Below are positions 1-8,161 of a DNA stretch of 64,000 bases, piece by piece. Location of the stretch: positions 1 to 64,000 of the forward strand of contig JAQWSU010000049.1 in the NCBI GenBank assembly GCA_029243025.1, in the 5' to 3' direction. The first letter of the stretch is position 1, and every line of letters starts with the position of its first letter. The DNA comes from Pirellulaceae bacterium (GTDB lineage: Bacteria > Planctomycetota > Planctomycetia > Pirellulales > Pirellulaceae). Position numbers and translations under genes: made by a program. The notes under the pieces were generated by a model. That model had not been told where the DNA came from. It saw only the letters and a list, made by a program, of their open reading frames with translations, and searched no databases.

Positions 1-317
1 CTGGACCTGCTTCCGGGCTGTTTATTGCGGGCAAAACACGACCAACTGGGATGATCCCCCTAATCACCCAATTCAAAAAATTTGCTGTCTGCGCCACCGC
101 TATGCATAAGCTGGCAATGGATCTTGTGGCAATTCAGTCGAATGATTCTCGACGCCCCTTCCGGCTCTGTCCGGAAACTATCTTTTCCAGATACAACACC
201 CACTGTTGAACAGCAATCGCAGATTCCCCTCTCAGGAATTAAGCCTGGAGGAATTTCCAATCGTGCGAATTACGCTCGCATGCCAACGGACACTAAATTC
301 GCCACTCCTTTTGCCTA
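1..317. other. Left-edge stretch without a recognisable gene
   Basis: Short open frames exist on both strands but none has a convincing start, ribosome site or familiar protein pattern. It may hold the end of a gene lying left of the window or the leader of the kinase gene at 318. Confidence 0.5.
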
Positions 318-1418
318 ATGATTCGAAAAGACCAAATCATCGTAGATGGAGCTGCAACGTTTTCTCAGCTTCAGAATACCTTCGAGGCCGCAGCGTTAGC
401 ACACACCACGGGGCAACGCCAACTTGATATAACCTGTGCGGGCCACACAATTCGTCTAAGCATTGTCGGCACCAAATTGGCCCGACAGCTCGCCAGCTCC
501 TTCGGCCATCTGATTACCACGGACCTGGTCGATCCGGAGTTAACAATCCAGGCTTGGGACGCTGCCGAATCCGGCGTTCAACTGATGGCCAATTCCGATG
601 CACCGAGCCAGCTCAACGACTTCGATATTCTCTTCAGGACTTCCACGGATGATCGTTACTTCAGCGAACAACGGGACACGAGTCTAAGCTGGTTCGATTC
701 GGAGTCCAGCCAAGCCGCCAGCTACATTGCCTCGGCCGATGCACAGTATCCGGATCAAATCGGTCGACCTTTCCAAAAAATCATCACAGCTTGGTTACAA
801 GAGCAGGGCGTTCAGTCAATTCACGCGGGTCTCGTCGGCGTTGAAGATACTGGCATGTTATTCGTTGGCAACGCCGGAGTCGGGAAAACGACTTCCACCA
901 TTTCCTGTCTCCGAGCCGGAATGAACTATCTGGGTGACGATATTATCGGGTTACAGACGCATTCGAATGGGTTTGAGGGGCACAGCCTGTTTGCAACCTG
1001 CCTTGTAGCAGAAGACCACTTAAAGCGATTTCCATATCTTCAAGAACATTCGTTGCCAACCACGCAGTCGACCACGGAAAAGACGGTTGTTTTTCTGAAC
1101 GAGGCTTTTCACCAGCAAATCCAGCGTTCAATATCCATCAAGGCGATCCTGCTACCCAACATCGTCAACCGTGCAAAGACAACCTATCGGCCAGCCTCAA
1201 AATCGGACGCGTTATTTGCCCTTGCACCGACATCCGTCATGTTTCTACCTCGGCCCGATCAAGCTTCATTCAACCGCCTATCCGAAATGGTTCAACAGAT
1301 TCCTGCCTACTGGCTCGACTTGGGCCACGAGATTAACCGTATCCCTGACTCGATTCGTCATTTAGCGAGGGAGGTGAGCCAAGGTTTATCTCAAACAAGC
1401 CGACGAGACACCGCCTGA
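318..1418 (+). CDS. HprK-like serine kinase / HPr kinase-related P-loop protein
   Basis: The 366-residue protein has a P-loop GNAGVGKTT at residues 184-192, followed by LGDDII near residue 206, the arrangement of the kinase core of HPr kinase/phosphorylase. The first 170 residues do not resemble the true HprK N-terminal domain, so this is a related kinase rather than the PTS enzyme. Kinases of this type occur beside PqqD-like proteins and nucleotidyltransferases (HprK-rel-A style loci), and in paeninodin-type lasso peptide clusters an HprK-like kinase phosphorylates the peptide. Here a PqqD protein follows 180 bases downstream. The ATG at 318 is chosen because it opens the frame, although no good ribosome site precedes it. 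The substrate is unknown. Cytoplasmic; no signal peptide. Confidence 0.8.
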   Translation: MIRKDQIIVDGAATFSQLQNTFEAAALAHTTGQRQLDITCAGHTIRLSIVGTKLARQLASSFGHLITTDLVDPELTIQAWDAAESGVQLMANSDAPSQLNDFDILFRTSTDDRYFSEQRDTSLSWFDSESSQAASYIASADAQYPDQIGRPFQKIITAWLQEQGVQSIHAGLVGVEDTGMLFVGNAGVGKTTSTISCLRAGMNYLGDDIIGLQTHSNGFEGHSLFATCLVAEDHLKRFPYLQEHSLPTTQSTTEKTVVFLNEAFHQQIQRSISIKAILLPNIVNRAKTTYRPASKSDALFALAPTSVMFLPRPDQASFNRLSEMVQQIPAYWLDLGHEINRIPDSIRHLAREVSQGLSQTSRRDTA

Positions 1419-1598
1419 CGCATCAACCGGCCCACAAAATATCTCCCGCAACTCGTTTACTAAACTCCTGACCGTCAAGTGAAACAACCGGCTTAATCTT
1501 TGCCTCCGAAAAGTCACACCTTCAAAATATTCAACCGCTCCAAGCACCTTTGAAATCACCTCACACCGAGTGACTAAAACTTTGTAAAGGAAGAAAAA

Positions 1599-2018
1599 AT
1601 GCCCCGAACGATCAGATTCATCACCAAGGAGGGTGAGATTGCCTCCAATGTTATGGATGGTGAAGTCATACTCATTAATCTTGGAAACGGCACGTACTAC
1701 ACGATGGGCGGGGTAGGCGATCGCGTTTGGGCCCTAATTCAAAAGCGAGCAACCCTCGATGAACTTTGCCAAGCGTTGACCAAAGAATATGATGTTCCGA
1801 TGGGGCTAGTAAAAGCTGAGATGACAAAGCTCACCGAACAATTACTTTCCGAGGGCCTGATTGGAATCAACCGCGATACGGCCGAAGCGGTCACCGTCGA
1901 CTCCCCGACAGAAAGATTGAAATACACGAGCCCGGAGCTGAAAAAGTTTGACGACATGGCGGAAATGTTTGCCCTGGACCCGCCACTTCCGGTACTCCCC
2001 AAAAACGACAAAAAATAA
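1599..2018 (+). CDS. PqqD-family (RRE) peptide chaperone with YxxPxL C-terminal tail
   Basis: Residues 1-90 follow the PqqD / RiPP-recognition-element pattern: a short beta hairpin, LGNGTYYTMG near residues 28-37, then a winged-helix segment with helices around 52-65 and 69-86. PqqD-like domains bind leader peptides and present them to modifying enzymes. Unlike stand-alone PqqD (about 90 residues), this protein is 139 residues long. Its tail carries Y-T-S-P-E-L at 109-114 and then acidic and hydrophobic residues plus LDPPLP. YxxPxL is the leader motif recognised by the RRE of lasso peptide systems, so the tail could be a built-in ligand (inference). A clear ribosome site AAAGGAAG lies at 1586-1593. 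The glycosyltransferase gene starts two bases after its stop, indicating one operon. Confidence 0.82.
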   Translation: MPRTIRFITKEGEIASNVMDGEVILINLGNGTYYTMGGVGDRVWALIQKRATLDELCQALTKEYDVPMGLVKAEMTKLTEQLLSEGLIGINRDTAEAVTVDSPTERLKYTSPELKKFDDMAEMFALDPPLPVLPKNDKK

Positions 2019-2020
2019 CC

Positions 2021-2713
2021 ATGCCATTTCCGACTGTCAGTTGCATCATCCCAGTGTTTAATGGAGCAGAATATCTGAAAGAGGCACTAGAAAGTGTCTT
2101 TTCTCAAAGCTACAGCCCCATTGAAATCATCGTGGTCGATGATGGATCCACCGATGCCACACCGAACATCCTTGAATCCTACGGCGATCGAATTCAAAGC
2201 CTCCGACAGGAGAATGCGGGCCCCTCGGCAGCGAGAAATCGAGGAGTTCAACAGTCAACCGGGCAGTTACTCTGCTTCTTGGATGCGGACGACATCTGGG
2301 TTGTCGACAAAACAGAATCTCAAGTCGCGCAGCTTGAGGATGAATCCCATCCCGGAATCTGCACAGGCTACCAGAAAAACTTCTGGATCGAATCTCTTCA
2401 CGAGGAAGAACTCGACGCCCAAAATTCAGCACTCTCAGAGCCGCACCCCGGACCGTCTTCCACCCTAATGGTCCGTCGATCGGTTTTCGAACTCATTGGC
2501 TTATTTGACCCACAGCTTCGCCACCGTGACACGGCCGCTTGGTTGATAAAAGCTCGCGAAGCCGCTGTTAAGATCGTCGAGTCAGAACAACTCTGGGTAC
2601 ATCGACGCATCCATCTCAACAATCTAAGCCGAAACCGAGGCACTCAAGATGCCGACGAACTTTTTTCTCTGATCCGAAAACGGCAGTTAAAATCCAACGA
2701 TGACCAAGCGTAG
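2021..2713 (+). CDS. Glycosyltransferase family 2
   Basis: This 230-residue protein has the GT-A fold signature of family 2: VSCIIPVFNGAEYL at the N-terminus, VVDDGSTD around residue 40, and the metal/nucleotide-binding LDADD near residue 90. It should transfer a sugar from a nucleotide-sugar donor to an unknown acceptor at the cytoplasmic side. It is on the short side for the family, with no transmembrane segment. It begins two bases after the PqqD gene and its end overlaps the next gene by 14 bases, so all three are probably translated from one message. Its partners suggest that it glycosylates a peptide or a surface polymer made by this locus (inference). Confidence 0.88.
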   Translation: MPFPTVSCIIPVFNGAEYLKEALESVFSQSYSPIEIIVVDDGSTDATPNILESYGDRIQSLRQENAGPSAARNRGVQQSTGQLLCFLDADDIWVVDKTESQVAQLEDESHPGICTGYQKNFWIESLHEEELDAQNSALSEPHPGPSSTLMVRRSVFELIGLFDPQLRHRDTAAWLIKAREAAVKIVESEQLWVHRRIHLNNLSRNRGTQDADELFSLIRKRQLKSNDDQA

Positions 2714-3971
2714 AGAGGCCGATCACGTGACTGACTCACGGAATCGAAATTCGGTTTCCCTCGCCCTTCGCCTGCCGTTGCACGCGGACGTTCTTTTACT
2801 CCGTTCCATCCTCTGGTCAGATTCTGCTGCGCGTGAAGCCTGGGAACAATGGGGCCTGCGAACAGGTGATCCCAAAGCCTACTTCCAGAATGAGATGATG
2901 GCCAGAAAAGGTCTGCTCCCCCTGATTAGCCAAGCGATTCGAGACAACCGAATCACGGTCGATGAAAATTTCTCAGCTTACACTCGCGCAGCACAACTGC
3001 GTGAGCAACTCCGCAACGAGATCTTCACCGACATCCTAAAAAGCGTGCATCTAGCGATGCACAACCTCGACGTCGATCCGCTCCTCATCGGCGGATCAGC
3101 CTATGCTTATTCAACTTACAAAGATCACGCGTTACGACACAACCACGGCATCGATCTGGTGGTCGTACCCGCCGAGCTCACGCGAGCCCGCTCAGCGCTA
3201 TTCAAATCGAATTTCCGCGCCGTCCATTCGGAAAGAGCCGCCGTGGGATTAGTTGATCATTTCGTGCATCGATCTGGCCTCACTCTTACGATGCGATCAA
3301 CGCTGTTCGCCATACCGCACGTAAGATGTAATCTCGAAGCGGTGCTACAGCGTAGTCACACCATCTGCATCGAAGAACGATCTGTCCGCATCCTCAGCCC
3401 GAATGATCGGCTAAGCCATACACTAATCGAAACCGCCACGTCGCCCAGCAGCCACAACCTTCGCTGGGTTTGTGATTCCTTCAAACTTCTCTCCCACTCT
3501 TCCGATCGCCCCAATCTGCTGAGCCTGAAGGAATCAGCGGGTGTGAACGACGCTCTTTCCCTGATTGCCAGGCTGCTCGACTACCTTCACCAACAACTTC
3601 ACGCGCCCGTTGACCCGTCATTACTCCAGGAACTTTTGCAACAAGGCGAAGGCCAGGAACGCAGGGAACGAAATTTCATTCTCTCGGCAGGCCTACGTAG
3701 CCGTCGATCGGGCATCGCCTTTCTGAAACACGCGAGTACGATTCCACAGCTCCTGCCTGCAGCCATTGGATTCGCAGTGCTTCCAAGTCGCCAGCATTTA
3801 TTCTATGAATCAAACGGTCGCCGAAACGTTCCAGTCAGCTATCTATTGCGAGCTGTCAGCTATCCCATCCGATTCGTCCGGCAACTCGGCTCGGCTTTTC
3901 GTGGATGGATCGCCGGATCACGCCAACCTCGATCGAAAATCTCAGATCCGCCAGTTGACCTAATGAAGTAA
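2700..3971 (+). CDS. Nucleotidyltransferase-fold protein (NTP_transf_5-like), degenerate motif
   Basis: The 423-residue product resembles the uncharacterised nucleotidyltransferase family (NTP_transf_5) found in HprK/PqqD loci and polysaccharide clusters. The core sits near residues 125-160, with LLIGGSAYAY followed by a GIDLVV strand. In typical members this strand reads D-[IV]-D-L-L; here the first aspartate is a glycine, so catalysis may be weakened or lost. The N-terminal 100 residues are helical. The start overlaps the GT2 gene by 14 bases, which fits translational coupling. A second member of the family lies convergent just downstream and keeps the full motif. The substrate is unknown. 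Confidence 0.65.
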   Translation: MTKRREADHVTDSRNRNSVSLALRLPLHADVLLLRSILWSDSAAREAWEQWGLRTGDPKAYFQNEMMARKGLLPLISQAIRDNRITVDENFSAYTRAAQLREQLRNEIFTDILKSVHLAMHNLDVDPLLIGGSAYAYSTYKDHALRHNHGIDLVVVPAELTRARSALFKSNFRAVHSERAAVGLVDHFVHRSGLTLTMRSTLFAIPHVRCNLEAVLQRSHTICIEERSVRILSPNDRLSHTLIETATSPSSHNLRWVCDSFKLLSHSSDRPNLLSLKESAGVNDALSLIARLLDYLHQQLHAPVDPSLLQELLQQGEGQERRERNFILSAGLRSRRSGIAFLKHASTIPQLLPAAIGFAVLPSRQHLFYESNGRRNVPVSYLLRAVSYPIRFVRQLGSAFRGWIAGSRQPRSKISDPPVDLMK

Positions 3972-4008
3972 TTTGTTATCCACCCTCGTACGGCGCGGAC
4001 GCCAGTTT

Positions 4009-5265
4009 CTAGACCCGCTGCCCCAATGCGTTGACCTCGCGGGATCGCAAAGGTCTTTTTGCACGGGCAAGAGACCGGTAAAGCAACAAGTCTCGCCGGC
4101 CAACGCGTAGCAGATCCCACAAGAATCGTGCGAAACGATTGCGATCCGGAACTTCCCCGATCGCCTCCATGAAGCGTCGATTCCGACCCGAATTAAGAAA
4201 GGCTGTTCGCAAGAGTTCGCGGAGCGACGCCCCATGAAGAAGATGCAATACATCTCGATTGACCGAACGTGCATCGACCTGAAGCTCGAAAACAGCAGCC
4301 AGATTCTCTGCCTGCCGACGATCCGCAGCGTCAAGTAGTCTGCTCAGTCGCGCCTCCGTTCCTGCCCGTTGATCCTGCCCCGAAAACTTTCGCAAAATGT
4401 GTTGGCAGGCCACTAATGCAACGTTGGGCATTCCAGCTTCTTTGAAAATCCGTTCCTCCAACGGCTCATCATCGCCCCTAACAAGTTCATGGATATCCAA
4501 CAGACTTTTGGTGATCGACGACGGTGTAAAGTTCTCGCGTAGCACGTGATGAGCTGACAACAAAAGATTATCAAGTCGACCTACATGGCGTATCGCCTGA
4601 CCGCAGGCCTCGACCTGAACGCTCCGCTCTACAATTCGCTCTGGCTGGAGGGCAGGACCGCACATTTGTCCAAATCCCCAATGAAGGTCGATCGAATTGC
4701 TATCCTCATCTACCAAGGCAACGGCACGATTGCCAGAAAAGTGAGGCGCGCTGTGAATGAACGCTTGATAGTCTTCGATCGGTCCCGGAATATCGAGACG
4801 AAATCCGACATCCTCCAAGATCCTAATGGCGCGATCCAGAGCGTTCGGCGTTACCAAAAGGTCGACGTCACCCATCGAACGAAACGGCAGCATCCCCGTC
4901 TCGGCGTACCGGGCAAATCCTTTAAAGCAAACGGCATTGACGCCTGCCTCATTCAAAGCACCAAGAGCCATGGCGCCTCGGGATGCCAATTGCAAGGTGC
5001 GGACACGAGTCATTAATACGTAAGACTCGACACACTTGTTGACCTCAGCGGGAAGAGCCTCATCTCGTTCCGATAATCGCTGAAGCAATGCCGGAGCAAG
5101 CCCCCACTGAATTGCCCGTTCTGCGAGTCCTGCAGATAAAACGCGGGCTCGGCCTTGGGTCACTCCTCCCGAATTTTCCTCAAAAAGGAGTTCCAGTAAC
5201 TGCCGTTCTATATTATCAACGGAACGATTCTGACTTCGACGGTCGTTGCCCAATGAATCACTCAC
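4009..5265 (-). CDS. Nucleotidyltransferase family protein (NTP_transf_5)
   Basis: The 418-residue protein has the family core intact: AVCFKGFARY near residues 110-120, followed by RSMGDVDLLV near 130-140. The GDVDLLV strand carries the two aspartates expected to hold the metal in nucleotidyltransferase folds. The rest is mostly helical and Arg-rich at the C-terminus. It is transcribed towards the neighbouring family member at 2700-3971, with only 37 bases between the two stops. Both occur with an HprK-like kinase and PqqD protein, the usual company of this family. The nucleotide and acceptor it uses are unknown. Confidence 0.75.
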   Translation of the reverse strand: MSDSLGNDRRSQNRSVDNIERQLLELLFEENSGGVTQGRARVLSAGLAERAIQWGLAPALLQRLSERDEALPAEVNKCVESYVLMTRVRTLQLASRGAMALGALNEAGVNAVCFKGFARYAETGMLPFRSMGDVDLLVTPNALDRAIRILEDVGFRLDIPGPIEDYQAFIHSAPHFSGNRAVALVDEDSNSIDLHWGFGQMCGPALQPERIVERSVQVEACGQAIRHVGRLDNLLLSAHHVLRENFTPSSITKSLLDIHELVRGDDEPLEERIFKEAGMPNVALVACQHILRKFSGQDQRAGTEARLSRLLDAADRRQAENLAAVFELQVDARSVNRDVLHLLHGASLRELLRTAFLNSGRNRRFMEAIGEVPDRNRFARFLWDLLRVGRRDLLLYRSLARAKRPLRSREVNALGQRV

Positions 5266-5429
5266 AAATCACACCTGCTATCATTCCGATCTACAACTCG
5301 ACGCAGAAGTTTCATCCAACAACTTGGCAAAGCACGCCTCGACGGTAAAACCGATGAAGTCTGCCTGCCGACTCCATACGACTCGAGTCCAGCATCGTTA
5401 ATCAAAAAAAATTTGCGTCCACCGAGCGG

Positions 5430-6290
5430 TTAGCAATTTCCATCTACATGCGGCTTCAAAAAATCCTTGAGGCTGATTTCTGAACCTGCGATGCGGCAAG
5501 TCTTCTTAAACTTTCTCGCGAACAACGAATCGCTCCCGACGAGATCGTTTATTTCTTCTTCCGATATCTCCTCATAATCCTTAACTCGATTGTCCGTCGG
5601 TCGCGGATATTTGTATTCTGGCATCACATATCCAGTCCAACCTTCAATCTCTGGGTGAGGACCCCAGTTGGTAAATGTCGTTGCGTAGGTCAGGTCATCG
5701 ACAACTTCAAGCTCTCCGCCGAGTCCTTCCCGACGCAACAGACTTAGATAGGCAACCTCTTCGGGTGCAAAGACCATGGAAAAATTCCTCATCCATTGCT
5801 CAGAGAAGAACCCATCTCGCGCGGCTAACAAAGACGCGTGCTTTCTATTCAGAATGCACCACGCGCTGGCTTTGTAAACCTGATGCTCTCCAAATATAGT
5901 TTCTATGATGCGATACCTGCGCAGAAATTCCTTGGGTCTTTCGTTGAAAAACGATTTATCGGTTTGATAGATCACCTTCTCAACGTGATCAAACGTTTTT
6001 ACCGGAACGCATGACTGAGACAGAATGACAAACCGCTCGTTCGCCTTATCTTTTAGCGCTTCAGACAGAAGCAGATTTTGCGCGATCAACAAGGACACCT
6101 TTGCCCATTCTGTCTCCGTGCAAAATGGCAGAACCTTCTCTTTGTAATGTTTTGTCTTCAACTCAAGTTCAGGCTTGTAGTGAATGTAAATGCTATATTT
6201 CGAATCACTAACACCCGTGAAGAAGTGGTCATGCCACAAATCTTCGTGCAGAATTTCGTCGTAAACCATAAATAGGAAAGCAGTTTTCAT
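5430..6290 (-). CDS. Core-2/I-branching-like glycosyltransferase (GT14 type)
   Basis: From M-K-T-A-F-L at 6290 the product is 286 residues. The opening MKTAFLFMVYDEI followed by W..F..G..D.KYSIYIHYKP is the pattern of bacterial core-2/I-branching beta-N-acetylglucosaminyltransferase homologues. Further family-like pieces are a FVILSQSCVP segment near residue 95 (usually L.LSG.DyPi), SWCILNRKHA near 155 and FAPEEVAYLSLL near 185. It probably adds a sugar to a surface glycan. The longer frame to 6380 is rejected because its extra 30 residues resemble no protein. It stands alone on the reverse strand with a 490-base leader region upstream. Confidence 0.75.
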   Translation of the reverse strand: MKTAFLFMVYDEILHEDLWHDHFFTGVSDSKYSIYIHYKPELELKTKHYKEKVLPFCTETEWAKVSLLIAQNLLLSEALKDKANERFVILSQSCVPVKTFDHVEKVIYQTDKSFFNERPKEFLRRYRIIETIFGEHQVYKASAWCILNRKHASLLAARDGFFSEQWMRNFSMVFAPEEVAYLSLLRREGLGGELEVVDDLTYATTFTNWGPHPEIEGWTGYVMPEYKYPRPTDNRVKDYEEISEEEINDLVGSDSLFARKFKKTCRIAGSEISLKDFLKPHVDGNC

Positions 6291-6782
6291 GCACTGGATC
6301 CTTTTCGATTGCACCACGACAACCAAGCACCACTGGCTGCACGCCCACGACCCCGGGTTTGAACCTTGGCGCCCAACCAAGTGCTTGTCATAACAATGAC
6401 CGTCTCGCCGCCAAACCTACACGGGGAGATAGCCACCCGGAGGCGGGCTACCCTACCGGTCAACGGTCATCCAAGGTCGTCGAGGATAAACGCTTAACCA
6501 CTTCGTCCGGCCCTCATCTCTCCGTGTTTTTTAATATCGGCGAATACGCCTCAAATCTATCCCGATGACCGTCGGCAATCACCAAAAACACTGAGTGCGG
6601 GAGTCGGGAAGATACGATTTCAACAGTAAGGGCGATGAAAGAAAAAATATCGACAGACTTTGCTATCGCTGCTTTCCGACAGCATCACAGCCCGCGCGAG
6701 TCGATACGATGCATCGACCGTGGCGCAAACACCCTAGCTTACGGGATGAAACAATGATTGTCAGGCCACTGTTTTAAGCCGC
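6291..6782. other. Intergenic region with nested inverted repeats
   Basis: No gene is supported here. The region lies upstream of the GT14-like gene and downstream of the Nramp-like gene, and holds the nested inverted repeats at 6396-6470. The T-arm-like sequence near 6350-6365 does not complete a tRNA. Confidence 0.5.
6396..6470. repeat. Nested inverted repeats, possible structured RNA
   Basis: The outer arms ATGACCGT (6396-6403) and ACGGTCAT (6463-6470) are perfect reverse complements. Between them the arms TAGCC (6430-6434) and GGCTA (6446-6450) form a second stem. There is no T-run as in a terminator. On the reverse strand it would lie in the leader of the GT14-like gene. Confidence 0.4.
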
Positions 6783-8096
6783 TTACCAGATCAGTTCCCG
6801 CACCGCCCCTGTCACAGAAACGATCGCTGCCCACGCACCCCCAAGTGCGAGCACAAACAGGAGCAGCATGACAATATTTTCCCACAATCGATTCCGATAC
6901 TTCTTGCCGATATAAGCAGGATCGGCAGTAATCCACCAGAGTCCACCCGCCAACAGAGGAATCAACACGACCTGTGCACTATTGGCGATAAGCGTGAGTG
7001 TCACGAAGTCGGGCATATTGGGAAGTGTCCAAATCAAGGGAGTAATCAGACACCACAGGACGATCCATCGATAACACCAATGCTGTTCGAATGCGCGGGT
7101 CGATCCCAACGGCTCTTTTCGCAAACACGAATAAGCATGGCTACCTAGCTGAGCCAATCCGAAGGCGTGCCCAATTAACGACGAGTAAACCGCTGCGAAA
7201 ATCCCCACGTAAAACAAGAGCCGACCGCCGACACCCAGGATCTGGCTCAAGAGACGTGGCAAGTCATCCATCGTCTCGATGGTCAAGCCACGTGGATACA
7301 AAACCTCCGCACCCAGGGTCCAGATTGCCAAATCCAAGAGGATCATCACGACGACGGCTAACAGGAAGTCATACATCTGAACACGACGGTAGGCCGGACC
7401 TTTCCATCCCTTGCTTTCTAAAAGATAGGGGTACACAAGATTCATCAGCGATCCACCGACAGCCCCAATCATTCCAATCACGACCAACAGGGGAGAAAAC
7501 TGCCCAGATTGGACAGGCAGTTTAAAGGCCAACGTGCCTTCCAGGATTCCCAACGGATTGGGCCCCACCCAGATCGCCGTCCCTAAGAATGAGACCGACA
7601 AGATGGCAAGAAACAATTTAAATAGCAGTTCAACTCGACTAAAAACGGGCCGAAACACGATCAATAAAGCCAGTCCATTCCAAAATAAAGCCCAGCCCAA
7701 TTTCGTTCCGTAACCAGTGAGATTCACACAGGCTTCACCAATTCCGACGGTCATGTAAGCACAATAAATGTGCCCCATGACGATCGAGGCGACAAACAAC
7801 AACACCGGGTAGAAACGGTGCAATCGGGCAAGGCCATCCAAGACACCCTCACCCCGTACATTGCAGAGCTGGTATTTGGCAATCAGCGACACGAACAGAA
7901 ACCGCATCACGATGGCAATCACGGCGCCCCACATCAAGGCATATCCGAAATTGCCACCTGCCACACCGATCTCGACGATATCACCAGCGCCCAACCAGGT
8001 GAGCACAATCACCAAGCCGGGACCAAACGATCGCAAGTAACCCCAAAAAGTGTTCGGCAGTTCTGCGGCTTGAGAATCCTGATCTTTGCCGGTCAT
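6783..8096 (-). CDS. Nramp-fold transporter with altered metal-binding motifs
   Basis: The 437-residue membrane protein has about eleven hydrophobic segments and aligns with Nramp transporters from SFGPGLVIVLTW through GGNFGYALMW in the first two segments. Canonical Nramps carry D-P-G-N in TM1; here the equivalent is G-A-G-D. The TM6 motif M-P-H-N is replaced by I-G-H-A. These positions bind Mn2+/Fe2+ in characterised members, so this protein probably carries something else or uses another site (inference). It is the last gene of a four-gene reverse unit with an enolase-superfamily enzyme (65-base gap) and a split ThDP decarboxylase, which suggests a role in uptake or export tied to that pathway. 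Confidence 0.8.
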   Translation of the reverse strand: MTGKDQDSQAAELPNTFWGYLRSFGPGLVIVLTWLGAGDIVEIGVAGGNFGYALMWGAVIAIVMRFLFVSLIAKYQLCNVRGEGVLDGLARLHRFYPVLLFVASIVMGHIYCAYMTVGIGEACVNLTGYGTKLGWALFWNGLALLIVFRPVFSRVELLFKLFLAILSVSFLGTAIWVGPNPLGILEGTLAFKLPVQSGQFSPLLVVIGMIGAVGGSLMNLVYPYLLESKGWKGPAYRRVQMYDFLLAVVVMILLDLAIWTLGAEVLYPRGLTIETMDDLPRLLSQILGVGGRLLFYVGIFAAVYSSLIGHAFGLAQLGSHAYSCLRKEPLGSTRAFEQHWCYRWIVLWCLITPLIWTLPNMPDFVTLTLIANSAQVVLIPLLAGGLWWITADPAYIGKKYRNRLWENIVMLLLFVLALGGAWAAIVSVTGAVRELIW

Positions 8097-8161
8097 TCCA
8101 TTCCCTTTTCAGAAGGCGAGATGCTTTAGCCAACGGGCAACCCGCTTAAAGATTCCTGGCA

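Noticed and set aside
82-427. Forward frames upstream of and overlapping the HprK-like gene
   Set aside because: Overlap the kinase frame or have no start signal or known motif.
5265-5345. Short forward frame reading T-P-A-I-I-P-I-Y-N-S, like the start of a GT2 enzyme
   Set aside because: It stops after about 27 residues and the continuing frames are not protein-like. It may be a remnant but the evidence is too thin to annotate.
6330-6380. tRNA-like T-arm (GGTTCAAACCC on the reverse strand)
   Set aside because: The T-stem bases do not pair (C-A-A-G-G against C-C-G-G-G with two mismatches) and no acceptor or anticodon arm fits around it.
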